From: Candidatus Scybalocola fimicaballi | GTDB lineage: Bacteria > Bacteroidota > Bacteroidia > Bacteroidales > Paludibacteraceae | Length of the DNA: 41,544 bases | Reading direction: 5' to 3' | NCBI GenBank assembly: GCA_002317115.1 | Contig: DCIP01000211.1 | Span: forward strand, 1 to 41,544 | Part shown: piece after piece, positions 15,318 to 22,529 of the stretch | Position numbering within the stretch: position 1 is the first letter of the stretch | Layout: each line of letters begins with the position of its first letter | Program-made: the position numbers and the translations under genes | Notes under the pieces: model-generated | Databases searched by the model: none | Seen by the model: the letters and a program-made list of their open reading frames with translations, nothing else | What the model was told of the DNA's origin: nothing

Positions 15318-15707
15318 TTAGTCAAGAATGTATTTAGGTGACTCACCCCACTTGTTAGCCTCTGGCTTACCGTCGCTTGCATACAAGTAAATTAGGTAGA
15401 TTGCACCAACAAGTGGAACTAAAATGATTAGATACCACCATCCTGACTTGCCAACATCGTGTAGACGTCTAACCGCAACTCCTAAACCTGGAAGTAAAAT
15501 TGCCAATGAGAATATACCACTCAACATAAGTGAAAAATCTGGGCTGATTAGTCCGCCAACAAATGATACTACATAAGACGCTATGACGATAGCCAAACAG
15601 TACCACCAATACTCGCTACGTCTAGCTCTTCCCTTAAAACAACAATACTTCTCCGTTAGACAAGTTTTTACGGCTTCACCGAATTGAATCTGTGGTTTAA
15701 CTTGCAT
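15318..15707 (-). CDS. DUF805 family membrane protein
   Basis: A 129-residue inner-membrane protein with three to four hydrophobic segments and the DUF805 hallmarks: FKGRARRSEYWWY near the N-terminus, LPGLGVAVRRLHDVGKSGWW in the middle, and YASDGKPEANKWGESP near the end. The family is widespread and of unknown function. The ATG at 15707 is the only good start. The region upstream (15708-15900) is AT-rich with a small hairpin (GGTTT/AAACC at about 15798-15817) and a diverged copy of the 34-bp repeat motif. Confidence 0.9.
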   Translation of the reverse strand: MQVKPQIQFGEAVKTCLTEKYCCFKGRARRSEYWWYCLAIVIASYVVSFVGGLISPDFSLMLSGIFSLAILLPGLGVAVRRLHDVGKSGWWYLIILVPLVGAIYLIYLYASDGKPEANKWGESPKYILD

Positions 15708-15849
15708 GATATAATGAATTTTTAGTTAATAATTCTTGTAGTTTAATCGCTTCGCACTAAAAAATAATATGCTAGTAATTTCAAGTGTAAAATAAATGGT
15801 TTTATTCGTATAAACCAAATGTTTTTTTGAAAAAAACAATTCATAAGTG

Positions 15850-15872
15850 GATTATATACGAGTTGTCCTAAT
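15850..15872 (-). repeat. Diverged third copy of the 34-bp repeat core
   Basis: GATTATATACGAGTTGTCCT here matches GATTATATAGCAGTTGTCCA at 3614-3633 except that the central GC is CG and the last base differs. It lies between two minus-strand membrane protein genes. Confidence 0.6.
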
Positions 15873-15900
15873 TTAATTACTCGATAGAAATCGGTATTGT

Positions 15901-16239
15901 TTAATGTCCTCCAAAATGCGCTTGGCTAAGGATGATGAAAAACAAAATTACCAGACCACATATTATAAGAGATGTGAAGATCATACCTAACTTGAATGAA
16001 AAGATGAGAGAGAGGATTCCTCCCACTACTGCAATGAATCCAATTAGGTAAAAAATGTCGGGCTCTGGTCCAAATGCGACGAGTAAAAAAAATATGAAAG
16101 CAGCCCAAATTCCCAAGTTGACATTTGCCAATGTGTCGAACAATTGAAGATTGTGCTTGCTGAATTTGGCTACAAGTGCTGCGATATTTGTCGTGAGAGC
16201 ACCTATGAAAAACATAGCTGGAATAATTGAGTAAATCAT
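15901..16239 (-). CDS. Small multipass membrane protein, unknown
   Basis: About 112 residues, almost entirely hydrophobic, with roughly four transmembrane segments (MIYSIIPAMFFIGAL, IWAAFIFFLLVAF, DIFYLIGFIAVVGGILSLIF, IFTSLIICGLVILFFIIL) and ending HFGGH. No family was recognised. The longest frame starts at 16317, upstream of a good promoter (16270-16301), so the ATG at 16239 is chosen. The gene runs towards DUF805 but is 190 nt away. Confidence 0.65.
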   Translation of the reverse strand: MIYSIIPAMFFIGALTTNIAALVAKFSKHNLQLFDTLANVNLGIWAAFIFFLLVAFGPEPDIFYLIGFIAVVGGILSLIFSFKLGMIFTSLIICGLVILFFIILSQAHFGGH

Positions 16240-16269
16240 AATATTCTGTTTTAGTTGTTTATGATGATG

Positions 16270-16301
16270 CAAAGTTACGGTGGCTTTTGGGGATAGAAAA
16301 G
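16270..16301 (-). promoter_or_regulatory. Promoter of the small membrane protein gene
   Basis: On the minus strand TAACTTTG (16277-16270) is a perfect -7 box, with TTTT 20 nt upstream as a near -33 box. It sits 30 nt before the ATG at 16239. Confidence 0.6.
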
Positions 16302-16386
16302 AGCAGATGTGCCTCAACAGTGAGCAGAAGTGGATAATCGTGCGATTTGCTAAGACATCTTCGTCAACGTAAAAATCTTCCTAAAG

Positions 16387-16419
16387 TTTGAATGTAGTCG
16401 GATTTTTTATCTATATTTG
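16387..16419 (+). promoter_or_regulatory. Promoter of the carB leader
   Basis: TTTG (16387-16390), 21 nt, TATATTTG (16412-16419) is a full consensus match. Expected start near 16426, about 160 nt ahead of the carB ATG, leaving room for the leader ORF and terminator. Confidence 0.8.
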
Positions 16420-16441
16420 CGTTATACAAATAGAAAGTGGT

Positions 16442-16519
16442 ATGACGATGGACTACGGACATAAACAATTCGCTGTTGCGGACAAATTATCCGCACGTCG
16501 CCTTACTTTTTCTTTTTAA
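16442..16519 (+). CDS. Candidate carB leader peptide (25 codons)
   Basis: A short frame starting at an ATG 16 nt after the expected transcription start, preceded by GAAAGTGG. It encodes 25 residues beginning MTMDYGHKQF and ending ARRLTFSF. Two adjacent arginine codons (CGT CGC, 16496-16501) are followed by a very U-rich tract. The stop codon (16517-16519) overlaps the first bases of a strong terminator stem. A hairpin TGCGGA/TCCGCA (16477-16495) precedes the arginine codons. This is the layout of a ribosome-controlled transcription attenuator. The end overlapping the terminator plus the U-rich tract is like E. coli pyrBI. Expression is unproven. Confidence 0.55.
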   Translation: MTMDYGHKQFAVADKLSARRLTFSF

Positions 16520-16553
16520 ATGCGTTGGTTTTGATTCCCGACGCATTTTTTTT
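16518..16553 (+). terminator. Attenuator-type terminator ahead of carB
   Basis: AAATGCGTTGG (16518-16528) pairs with CCGACGCATTT (16538-16548) through one T-G pair, with a 9-nt loop and a run of eight T. It lies between the promoter and carB, so full-length transcription of carB requires readthrough. CGTCG at 16496-16500 can pair with CGACG (16539-16543) of the 3' arm as an alternative structure. Confidence 0.85.
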
Positions 16554-16587
16554 GCATTTTAGAAAGAGAAACAAATTATTATACGTT

Positions 16588-19500
16588 ATGATTGAAGGAA
16601 TCAAAAAGGTCATCCTACTTGGATCCGGTGCACTTAAAATCGGCCAGGCGGGTGAGTTCGACTACTCTGGCTCGCAGGCTCTTAAGGCTATGCGTGAGGA
16701 GGGTATCAGCACAGTGCTGATCAATCCAAACATCGCAACTATCCAGACTTCCGCTGGTGTTGCTGATAAGGTTTATTTTCTACCAATCACTCCATATTTC
16801 GTGGAGGAGGTAATCAAGAAGGAGAAACCAGACGGTATTTTGCTTGCTTTTGGTGGTCAGACTGCTCTTAACTGCGGTACTGAACTTTACACTAAGGGTA
16901 TTTTTGAGAAGTACGGTGTCAAGGTGCTTGGTACATCTGTGGATGCTATCATGATCACTGAGGACCGTGACTTGTTCGTCAAGAAACTTGATGAGATCAA
17001 GGCTCTTACTCCTAAGTCGGAGGCTGTTGAGTCGATGGAGGATGCTCTTCGCGTCGCAAACGAGATCGGTTTCCCTATCATGGTTCGCTCGGCTTATGCT
17101 CTTGGTGGTCTTGGTTCGGGTGTCTGCCAGAATGAGAAGGAGTTCCGTGAACTTTGTGAAAGTGCGTTGGCTCACTCAAAGCAGATCCTTGTAGAGGAGT
17201 CGTTGAAGGGTTGGAAGGAGATCGAGTTTGAGGTTATCCGTGATAAGAACGACCACTGCTTCACTGTAGTGCCTATGGAAAACTTCGATCCACTTGGTAT
17301 CCACACAGGTGAGTCTATCGTCGTTGCCCCAATCATCTCTTTGACTCAGGAGCAGATCTCTTTCCTTCAGGAGATTGCAAAGAAGGTTGTCCGCCATATC
17401 GGTATCGTTGGTGAGTGTAATATCCAGTACGCTTTCAACGCCCAGACAAACGATTATCGTATCATCGAGATCAACGCTCGTTTGAGCCGTTCGTCTGCTT
17501 TGGCTTCTAAGGCTTCTGGTTATCCGTTGGCTTTCGTCGCTGCTAAGTTGGCTTTGGGTTACTCTCTTGATCAGATTGGTGAGATGGGTACTCCTAACTC
17601 GGCTTACGTCGCTCCTTCCGTCGACTATATGATCGTTAAGATCCCACGTTGGGATTTGACTAAGTTCGCCGGCGTCGACCGTGAGATCGGTACTTCAATG
17701 AAGTCAGTCGGAGAGATCATGTCTATCGGTAAGTCTTTCGAGGAGATTATCCAGAAGGGTCTACGTATGATCGGACAGGGTATGCACGGATTCGTTGGAA
17801 ACCGTGACCTTGAGTTTGAGGATCTTGACAAGGAACTTTCTCACCCTACCGACTTGCGTATCTTCGCTATCGCAGCTGCTTTGGAGAAGGGCTACACTGT
17901 AGAGAGAATCGAGGAGTTGACTAAGATCGACATCTGGTTCTTGAATAAGTTGAAGAATATCGTTGATTACACTAAGGTAATCGCTAAGTATAAGACAATC
18001 GAGGATATCCCTGCCGACGTGATGCGTGAGGCTAAACGTCTTGGATTCTCCGACTTCCAGATCGCTCGCTACTGTGAGAATCCTTCTGGCAACTTGGAGA
18101 AGGAGATCCTACGTGTCCGTGCATCTCGTAAGAAGAACAATATCCTTCCTGCAGTTAGAAGAATCAACACTGTTGCTTCTGAGCATCCAGAGTTGACTAA
18201 CTATCTATATATGACTTACGGTGCGACAGAGCACTCAATCAGCTACGATTACAAGAATGAGAAGTCAATCGTTGTGCTTGGTTCGGGAGCTTACCGTATC
18301 GGTTCATCTGTTGAGTTCGACTGGTGTTCAGTCAACGCAGTGCAGACTGCAAGAAAGTTGGGCTACAAGTCTATCATGATCAACTACAACCCAGAGACAG
18401 TTTCTACTGACTACGATATGTGCGACAGACTTTACTTCGATGAGTTGAGTTTCGAGCGTGTATTGGATGTGTTGGATTTGGAGACTCCAAAGGGTGTTAT
18501 CGTATCAGTGGGTGGACAGATTCCAAACAACTTGGCTATGAAGTTGCACCGTCAGAATGTTCCTATCCTTGGTACATCGCCAGTCTCAATCGACCGTGCT
18601 GAGAACCGTCATAAGTTCTCTGCTATGCTTGACCAGCTTGGCATCGATCAGCCAAGATGGAAGGAGCTTACAAGCTTCGACGAGATTGATGCCTTCATCG
18701 ACGAGGTTGGATTCCCAGTTTTGATTCGTCCATCATACGTGCTTTCAGGAGCTGCGATGAACGTTTGCTACAACAAGGAGCAGATGCATACATTCTTGAA
18801 GGCAGCCGCACAGGTTTCTAAGGAGTATCCTGTAGTCGTATCGTCGTTCATGCAGGAGACAAAGGAGATCGAGTTCGATGCGGTTGCAAAGCATGGTGAG
18901 ATTATAGAATACGCTATTTCAGAGCACGTTGAGTATGCAGGTGTTCACTCTGGCGACGCTACTATTGTGTTCCCAGCTCAGAACATCTACATGGAGACTG
19001 CACGTAGAATCAAGAGAATCAGTAAGAAGATTGCACAGGAACTAAATATCAGCGGACCATTCAATATCCAGTTCTTGGCTAAGAACAATGAGGTTAAGGT
19101 AATCGAGTGTAACTTGCGTGCTTCACGTAGTTTCCCATTCGTGTCAAAGGTATTGAAGAGAAACTTCATCGAGACTGCGACAAAGATTATGCTTGACGTT
19201 CCAGTTGAGACTCCTGATTCATCTACATTCGATATCGACCACGTTGGTGTTAAGGCATCACAGTTCTCATTCGCTCGTCTTCACAAAGCAGATCCAGTGC
19301 TTGGCGTGGATATGTCGTCGACGGGAGAGGTTGGATGCATCGGTGCCGACTTCGAGGAGGCGTTGTTGACATCAATGATCTCAGTGGGTTATCCAATCCC
19401 TACAAAGGGAATCTTGGTATCGTCGGGAGACATCCGTGGCAAAGTCGATTTGCTTGACGCATGCAAGATGTTGGCAGGCAAGGGCTACAAGATCTACGCT

Positions 19501-19809
19501 ACAGAGGGCACACAGAAGTTCTTGGGTGAGCACGGAGTTGAGGCTACTGTTGTTTGCTGGCCAGACGAGAAGTGCTGTGGTAAGGCAGACATTGCCAACC
19601 TAATGGCAGACCACCAGATCGACTTGGTAATCAACGTGCCAAAGGATCAGACAAAGCGTGAGTTGACCAACGGATACAGAATCCGTCGTTCTGCAATTGA
19701 CCACAACATTCCGTTGATGACAAACGCACGACTTGCAAGCGCATACATCCGTGCATTGGTCAACAAGAGTATTGAGGATATCAAGATCAAGACTTGGCAG
19801 GAGTATTAA
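16588..19809 (+). CDS. carB: Carbamoyl phosphate synthase large subunit, stand-alone
   Basis: A 1073-residue CarB, the same length as the E. coli enzyme. It makes carbamoyl phosphate from bicarbonate, ammonia and two ATP for pyrimidine and arginine synthesis. Both ATP-grasp halves are complete: first half LLGSGALKIGQAGEFDYSGS and ALGGLGSG, second half VVLGSGAYRIGSSVEFDW and NYNPETVSTDYD, with ECNLRASRSFPFVSK. The C-terminal MGS-like allosteric domain is present (YATEGTQKF, INVPKDQTKRE, NARLASAYI). The longest frame starts in the terminator at TTG 16525; the ATG at 16588 is correct. No carA is adjacent; the only CarA in the window is fused to a second CarB at 37114. The leader suggests attenuation control. 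Codon choice shifts from NNT-rich to NNA-rich after about 18200. Confidence 0.95.
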   Translation: MIEGIKKVILLGSGALKIGQAGEFDYSGSQALKAMREEGISTVLINPNIATIQTSAGVADKVYFLPITPYFVEEVIKKEKPDGILLAFGGQTALNCGTELYTKGIFEKYGVKVLGTSVDAIMITEDRDLFVKKLDEIKALTPKSEAVESMEDALRVANEIGFPIMVRSAYALGGLGSGVCQNEKEFRELCESALAHSKQILVEESLKGWKEIEFEVIRDKNDHCFTVVPMENFDPLGIHTGESIVVAPIISLTQEQISFLQEIAKKVVRHIGIVGECNIQYAFNAQTNDYRIIEINARLSRSSALASKASGYPLAFVAAKLALGYSLDQIGEMGTPNSAYVAPSVDYMIVKIPRWDLTKFAGVDREIGTSMKSVGEIMSIGKSFEEIIQKGLRMIGQGMHGFVGNRDLEFEDLDKELSHPTDLRIFAIAAALEKGYTVERIEELTKIDIWFLNKLKNIVDYTKVIAKYKTIEDIPADVMREAKRLGFSDFQIARYCENPSGNLEKEILRVRASRKKNNILPAVRRINTVASEHPELTNYLYMTYGATEHSISYDYKNEKSIVVLGSGAYRIGSSVEFDWCSVNAVQTARKLGYKSIMINYNPETVSTDYDMCDRLYFDELSFERVLDVLDLETPKGVIVSVGGQIPNNLAMKLHRQNVPILGTSPVSIDRAENRHKFSAMLDQLGIDQPRWKELTSFDEIDAFIDEVGFPVLIRPSYVLSGAAMNVCYNKEQMHTFLKAAAQVSKEYPVVVSSFMQETKEIEFDAVAKHGEIIEYAISEHVEYAGVHSGDATIVFPAQNIYMETARRIKRISKKIAQELNISGPFNIQFLAKNNEVKVIECNLRASRSFPFVSKVLKRNFIETATKIMLDVPVETPDSSTFDIDHVGVKASQFSFARLHKADPVLGVDMSSTGEVGCIGADFEEALLTSMISVGYPIPTKGILVSSGDIRGKVDLLDACKMLAGKGYKIYATEGTQKFLGEHGVEATVVCWPDEKCCGKADIANLMADHQIDLVINVPKDQTKRELTNGYRIRRSAIDHNIPLMTNARLASAYIRALVNKSIEDIKIKTWQEY

Positions 19810-19811
19810 TC

Positions 19812-19839
19812 GTAAAGACGGGGCATGCCCCGTCTCTAC
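19812..19839. repeat. REP-like palindrome after carB
   Basis: AGACGGGGCATGCCCCGTCT is a perfect 20-bp palindrome within GTAAAGACG...CGTCTCTAC. It shares its ends with the hairpin after radA (9831-9859). There is no T-run. Confidence 0.75.
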
Positions 19840-19870
19840 AATGCGGAATGCTGAATTATTGGCATAAGTA

Positions 19871-19892
19871 GGGGAGGGTTTCAAACCCTCCC
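19871..19892. repeat. Perfect hairpin palindrome
   Basis: GGGAGGGTTT (19872-19881) and AAACCCTCCC (19883-19892) are perfect inverses around one base. It is the second of three consecutive hairpins downstream of carB. Confidence 0.7.
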
Positions 19893-19899
19893 GTCAATC

Positions 19900-19940
19900 A
19901 ATAAGTCCCGATTCGGAAGAGTCGGGATTTATTGTTTCTA
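19900..19940 (+). terminator. Terminator after carB
   Basis: TCCCGA (19906-19911) and TCGGGA (19922-19927), extended by AATAA/TTATT, with a 10-nt loop and T-rich sequence after. Confidence 0.65.
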
Positions 19941-19953
19941 ATATAGATTGATT

Positions 19954-20057
19954 GAACGTAAAATTTCCGAGAATGATTCGTAAAATTAACGAACACAGAT
20001 AACACGGATAAATTCGCTTATGTTTATAGGGGAACGTAAAATTTTCGAAAATGATTC
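19954..20057 (+). repeat. Pair of 26-bp direct repeats, 78-bp period
   Basis: 19954-19979 and 20032-20057 both read GAACGTAAAATTT followed by a near-identical CGA(G/A)AATGATTC, with two mismatches. They lie in the gene-free stretch 19941-20109, which otherwise shows nothing. Confidence 0.7.
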
Positions 20058-20109
20058 AAAAATTTTTTTGACGATATTTATGTTGTTTGTAAAGGGAAAA
20101 TAGTTGATG

Positions 20110-20162
20110 TTGCAAAGCATATTGCAACGTGTTGCAAAATGTTGTTTGTGTGATTATTTTTG
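20110..20162 (+). promoter_or_regulatory. Promoter with three TTGCAA operator-like repeats
   Basis: TTGCAA palindromes start at 20110, 20122 and 20132, about one helical turn apart. The last overlaps the -33 box GTTG (20131-20134); 20 nt later TATTTTTG (20155-20162) is a perfect -7 box. This would drive the nuclease-like gene with a leader of about 110 nt. Confidence 0.6.
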
Positions 20163-20220
20163 CAAGAAAGGATTTTTCTCGTTATCAAACGACAAAAATT
20201 GATTGTTTGGTATAATGAGG

Positions 20221-20268
20221 TAGGATTAAACGGAGATGCCGAAAACCGGAGAGAGTAGGCGAGGATTT
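20221..20268 (+). promoter_or_regulatory. Shared 5' leader motif, copy B
   Basis: Aligns with 10641-10690: GGATTAAACGG, GCCGAAAACCG, AGAGTAGG and GGATTTA. Candidate pairings CGG (20231-20233) with CCG (20246-20248) and GCC (20238-20240) with GGC (20258-20260) mirror those of copy A with changed bases. The motif ends about 14 nt before the ATG at 20283. Confidence 0.5.
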
Positions 20269-20282
20269 AATATTATTAGAGT

Positions 20283-21587
20283 ATGATAATTATTAATAGA
20301 ATGTTTTCTGGTTCGTATCTAAAAGACAATATTGGACATGAGTGGATTAATTTGTTTGAAAGTGATAACGACGGTTATTGTTTGTATTTGAATTCTGACG
20401 GAACTTTTAATAAAAATAGAGTAACCCAGTTTAATAAAGATAAAGAAAATGGGAATGGCAACTATATGCTTATGGTCAAGAACTTCGATAAGGGAGTTTG
20501 GCAGGTGATAGCTGCTGCTAAGTTGGAAAAAGTAGCCGAGAAAGTAACAGGAGAAAATATTGTTGGAGATTCAGTAAAGTATAATGGAGTTACATTAAAA
20601 TCTATTTTTAGTGGAAATGCTACTCTTAATAAGCAGGATGTGACGTTTAAGGCGAAAGAAGTCAAGTTCCCAGAAGATTCAATTCTTATCTCTCAATATA
20701 AAGAAACAAAAGGTGAGAACCAGGATGACGATGATGGTTGTTTGGTAATTAAGGGGCTTAATTTCGCAAAACAAAGTTTGCGTCAGTACGTAAATGATGG
20801 AGACTCTGACGTCTATAAAGATTTAGAAGGCATAGTAAAGAAGGTATTGGGATCTTCAAAGTTCCCTACTAAAGTTAGTCCTTCTGCAAGCAAGATTAAA
20901 CCTACTACACTTTTTGAGGTAATTCATAAAGAGAATGATGAGTTGATGTATTCAGATATGCTCAAGTTTTATCTTGAGGATGAAGATTTTGCAAGGCACT
21001 TTATAGAAAAAGTTTTGGAAGTGTCTCTAGAAGGTGGTGAATATGTAGAAAGAGTTGATCGAGAAGAGTTTAATATAGATCTGTTGATAAGAACTAATAA
21101 GAGACTTATTGTTATCGAGAATAAGATTCATTCTGGTATAAATGGAAAGGATAAAGATCTTAAAACTCAATTTAACGATGCAAAAAAGGCACTAGAAATA
21201 GTAGGTCCTCAAAAGAATCCTATCAGCAAATCTGTAACACCAAGTCAATTGACAAAGTATTATATTTATGCTGAATTATTGAAACAGAATGAGCCTAATA
21301 GTTATTTTATTCTTTGTCCTGAGTATAAGGAGAATGAGATTAAAACTGTTCCTGAGTATAAGTCATTTAATCATTCAGGCGTTTCAGTTTATAATATTGT
21401 CACATATAAGACATTGTATGAAAAGATGTTGGAATACAACGGCTGGATTAATTTTTCACCGGATAGAAATAAGTATTGGAGTGAATTCATTTCTGTGATG
21501 GAGCGTCATACAATGAAATCTGCTTTTGATTATGAACTAGAGCAGATGAGATTAAAATTCTTGCAAGCAACACAGATGAAGAAATAA
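20283..21587 (+). CDS. PD-(D/E)XK nuclease superfamily protein with novel N-terminal region
   Basis: A 434-residue soluble protein. From about residue 215 it matches the PDDEXK_4-type nuclease family: ELMYSDMLKFYL, then Asp266 in FNIDLLI and Glu279/Lys281 in IVIENKIHSG, the D...ExK catalytic set; QLTKYYIYAELL follows. The N-terminal ~200 residues, starting GSYLKDNIGHEWINLFESDNDG-like, are not recognised and contain YCLYLNSDGTF and NYMLMVKNF. Members are often found in accessory and defence-related loci, but this link is inference only. The gene is monocistronic, with an operator-like promoter and the shared leader motif. Low GC fits an acquired gene. The catalytic set appears intact. Confidence 0.75.
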   Translation: MIIINRMFSGSYLKDNIGHEWINLFESDNDGYCLYLNSDGTFNKNRVTQFNKDKENGNGNYMLMVKNFDKGVWQVIAAAKLEKVAEKVTGENIVGDSVKYNGVTLKSIFSGNATLNKQDVTFKAKEVKFPEDSILISQYKETKGENQDDDDGCLVIKGLNFAKQSLRQYVNDGDSDVYKDLEGIVKKVLGSSKFPTKVSPSASKIKPTTLFEVIHKENDELMYSDMLKFYLEDEDFARHFIEKVLEVSLEGGEYVERVDREEFNIDLLIRTNKRLIVIENKIHSGINGKDKDLKTQFNDAKKALEIVGPQKNPISKSVTPSQLTKYYIYAELLKQNEPNSYFILCPEYKENEIKTVPEYKSFNHSGVSVYNIVTYKTLYEKMLEYNGWINFSPDRNKYWSEFISVMERHTMKSAFDYELEQMRLKFLQATQMKK

Positions 21588-21630
21588 TTCTATATTTGTT
21601 ATCAATGATTGTTTTAATCATAAGTATTCT

Positions 21631-21660
21631 AAAAGAACCGCACTCAGCGGTTCTTTTTTG
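21631..21660 (+). terminator. Terminator after the nuclease-like gene
   Basis: AAAGAACCGC (21632-21641) and GCGGTTCTTT (21647-21656) with loop ACTCA and a T-run. Confidence 0.85.
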
Positions 21661-21729
21661 TTAAACGTTGACATCATTCAACGCCCACGGTAGCCACATG
21701 CCTACAGCATTGTGTCAACCATGGCATGA

Positions 21730-21760
21730 TTTGTTAACCGTGACTTTTTTGTTATCTTTG
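21730..21760 (+). promoter_or_regulatory. Promoter of the 21779 membrane protein gene
   Basis: TTTG (21730-21733), 19 nt, TATCTTTG (21753-21760) is a full consensus match and lies 18 nt before the ATG at 21779. Confidence 0.8.
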
Positions 21761-21778
21761 CATTCGCAAGATAATTTT

Positions 21779-22324
21779 ATGGAAGTTTTAAATATAATAA
21801 GTGCGATAGGATTTGTGGCAATGTCAGTGTACATTGTTTGCTTTCTGTTAAAGTTTAGGTTCATTCCACAAAGTCTGAGTATCACGGCTGAATACTCTGG
21901 AAGATATACGTGGTGGAAAATCACAATCTGTACGGTCATGGGGTGGCTGTCGTTCTGGTTCCCCACCGTCTACCCATTTGCTGAATATTCGTATTGGGCG
22001 ATACTGCCGTCGATAGGAGTGCTCGGTCTTGCTCTTGCTGGATATTATTCCTATCATCCTGGCGACGAGACAAAATTGGAACTTGCTGTGCATAAGACGG
22101 GATCATTCATAGGTAGTGCTTGTGTCTGCCTATTTTATATAATTGCGTTGGAGCAGGATTTTGTCTGGATTATTTTAGGTGTAGGATTAGTTCTTGGATT
22201 GTTGATTAGAGGAAAACGATTGGATTTTCCCGACAGTAATTCAGTCTTGTTTTGGGAGGAGATTGGAATCATTTTCATCATCCAATATGATGTGGTGACA
22301 AGGATATTGTCGTTGTTGGAATAA
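21779..22324 (+). CDS. Multipass membrane protein, unknown
   Basis: About 181 residues with five to six hydrophobic segments (NIISAIGFVAMSVYIVCFLL, WKITICTVMGWLSFWF, YWAILPSIGVLGLALAGYY, FIGSACVCLFYIIAL, FVWIILGVGLVLGLLI, IGIIFIIQYDVVTRIL). Between segments 3 and 4 is a polar loop, SYHPGDETKLELAVHKTG. No family was recognised. The longest frame starts at 21668 upstream of a perfect promoter, so the ATG at 21779 is chosen. It stands alone between a terminator and a repeat array. Confidence 0.7.
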   Translation: MEVLNIISAIGFVAMSVYIVCFLLKFRFIPQSLSITAEYSGRYTWWKITICTVMGWLSFWFPTVYPFAEYSYWAILPSIGVLGLALAGYYSYHPGDETKLELAVHKTGSFIGSACVCLFYIIALEQDFVWIILGVGLVLGLLIRGKRLDFPDSNSVLFWEEIGIIFIIQYDVVTRILSLLE

Positions 22325-22340
22325 GCATTTGTGGATTTTG

Positions 22341-22472
22341 TTAGGTATTAAATTAGGTGATAAATTCATTTGTTAGGTGGTAAACATTGACTTATTGGGG
22401 ATGGTAAATGTAGAAAATTAGGTAATAAATGATAAAAATTAGGTGATAATGAGCAAAAATTAGGGGATAAAT
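22341..22472 (+). repeat. Phased array of TTAGGTGATAAA-type repeats
   Basis: Copies of TTAGG(T/G)(G/A)(A/G)TAAA start at 22341, 22353, 22373, about 22395 (degenerate), 22418, 22439 and 22460. From 22353 on the spacing is 20, 22, 23, 21 and 21 bp, about two helical turns. The last copy ends right at the -33 box of the AlbA_2 gene. It has no coding potential and no CRISPR spacers. Confidence 0.8.
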
Positions 22473-22503
22473 GTTGAGAAAATGGGAAAAATGTATAATT
22501 TTG
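22473..22503 (+). promoter_or_regulatory. Promoter of the AlbA_2 regulator gene
   Basis: GTTG (22473-22476), 19 nt, TAATTTTG (22496-22503) lies 26 nt before the ATG at 22530 and directly after the repeat array. Confidence 0.7.
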
Positions 22504-22529
22504 TGGTATAATTAAAAAACGTTAGGGAA

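Noticed and set aside
16525..16587. 21-residue N-terminal extension of CarB
   Set aside because: It starts at a TTG in the terminator stem and translates the T-run; the ATG at 16588 gives the standard CarB length of 1073.
22341..22472. Possible CRISPR array or plasmid iterons
   Set aside because: Repeats are 12-13 bp with 8-10 bp gaps, too small for CRISPR, and no replication initiator is nearby; operator array is simpler.
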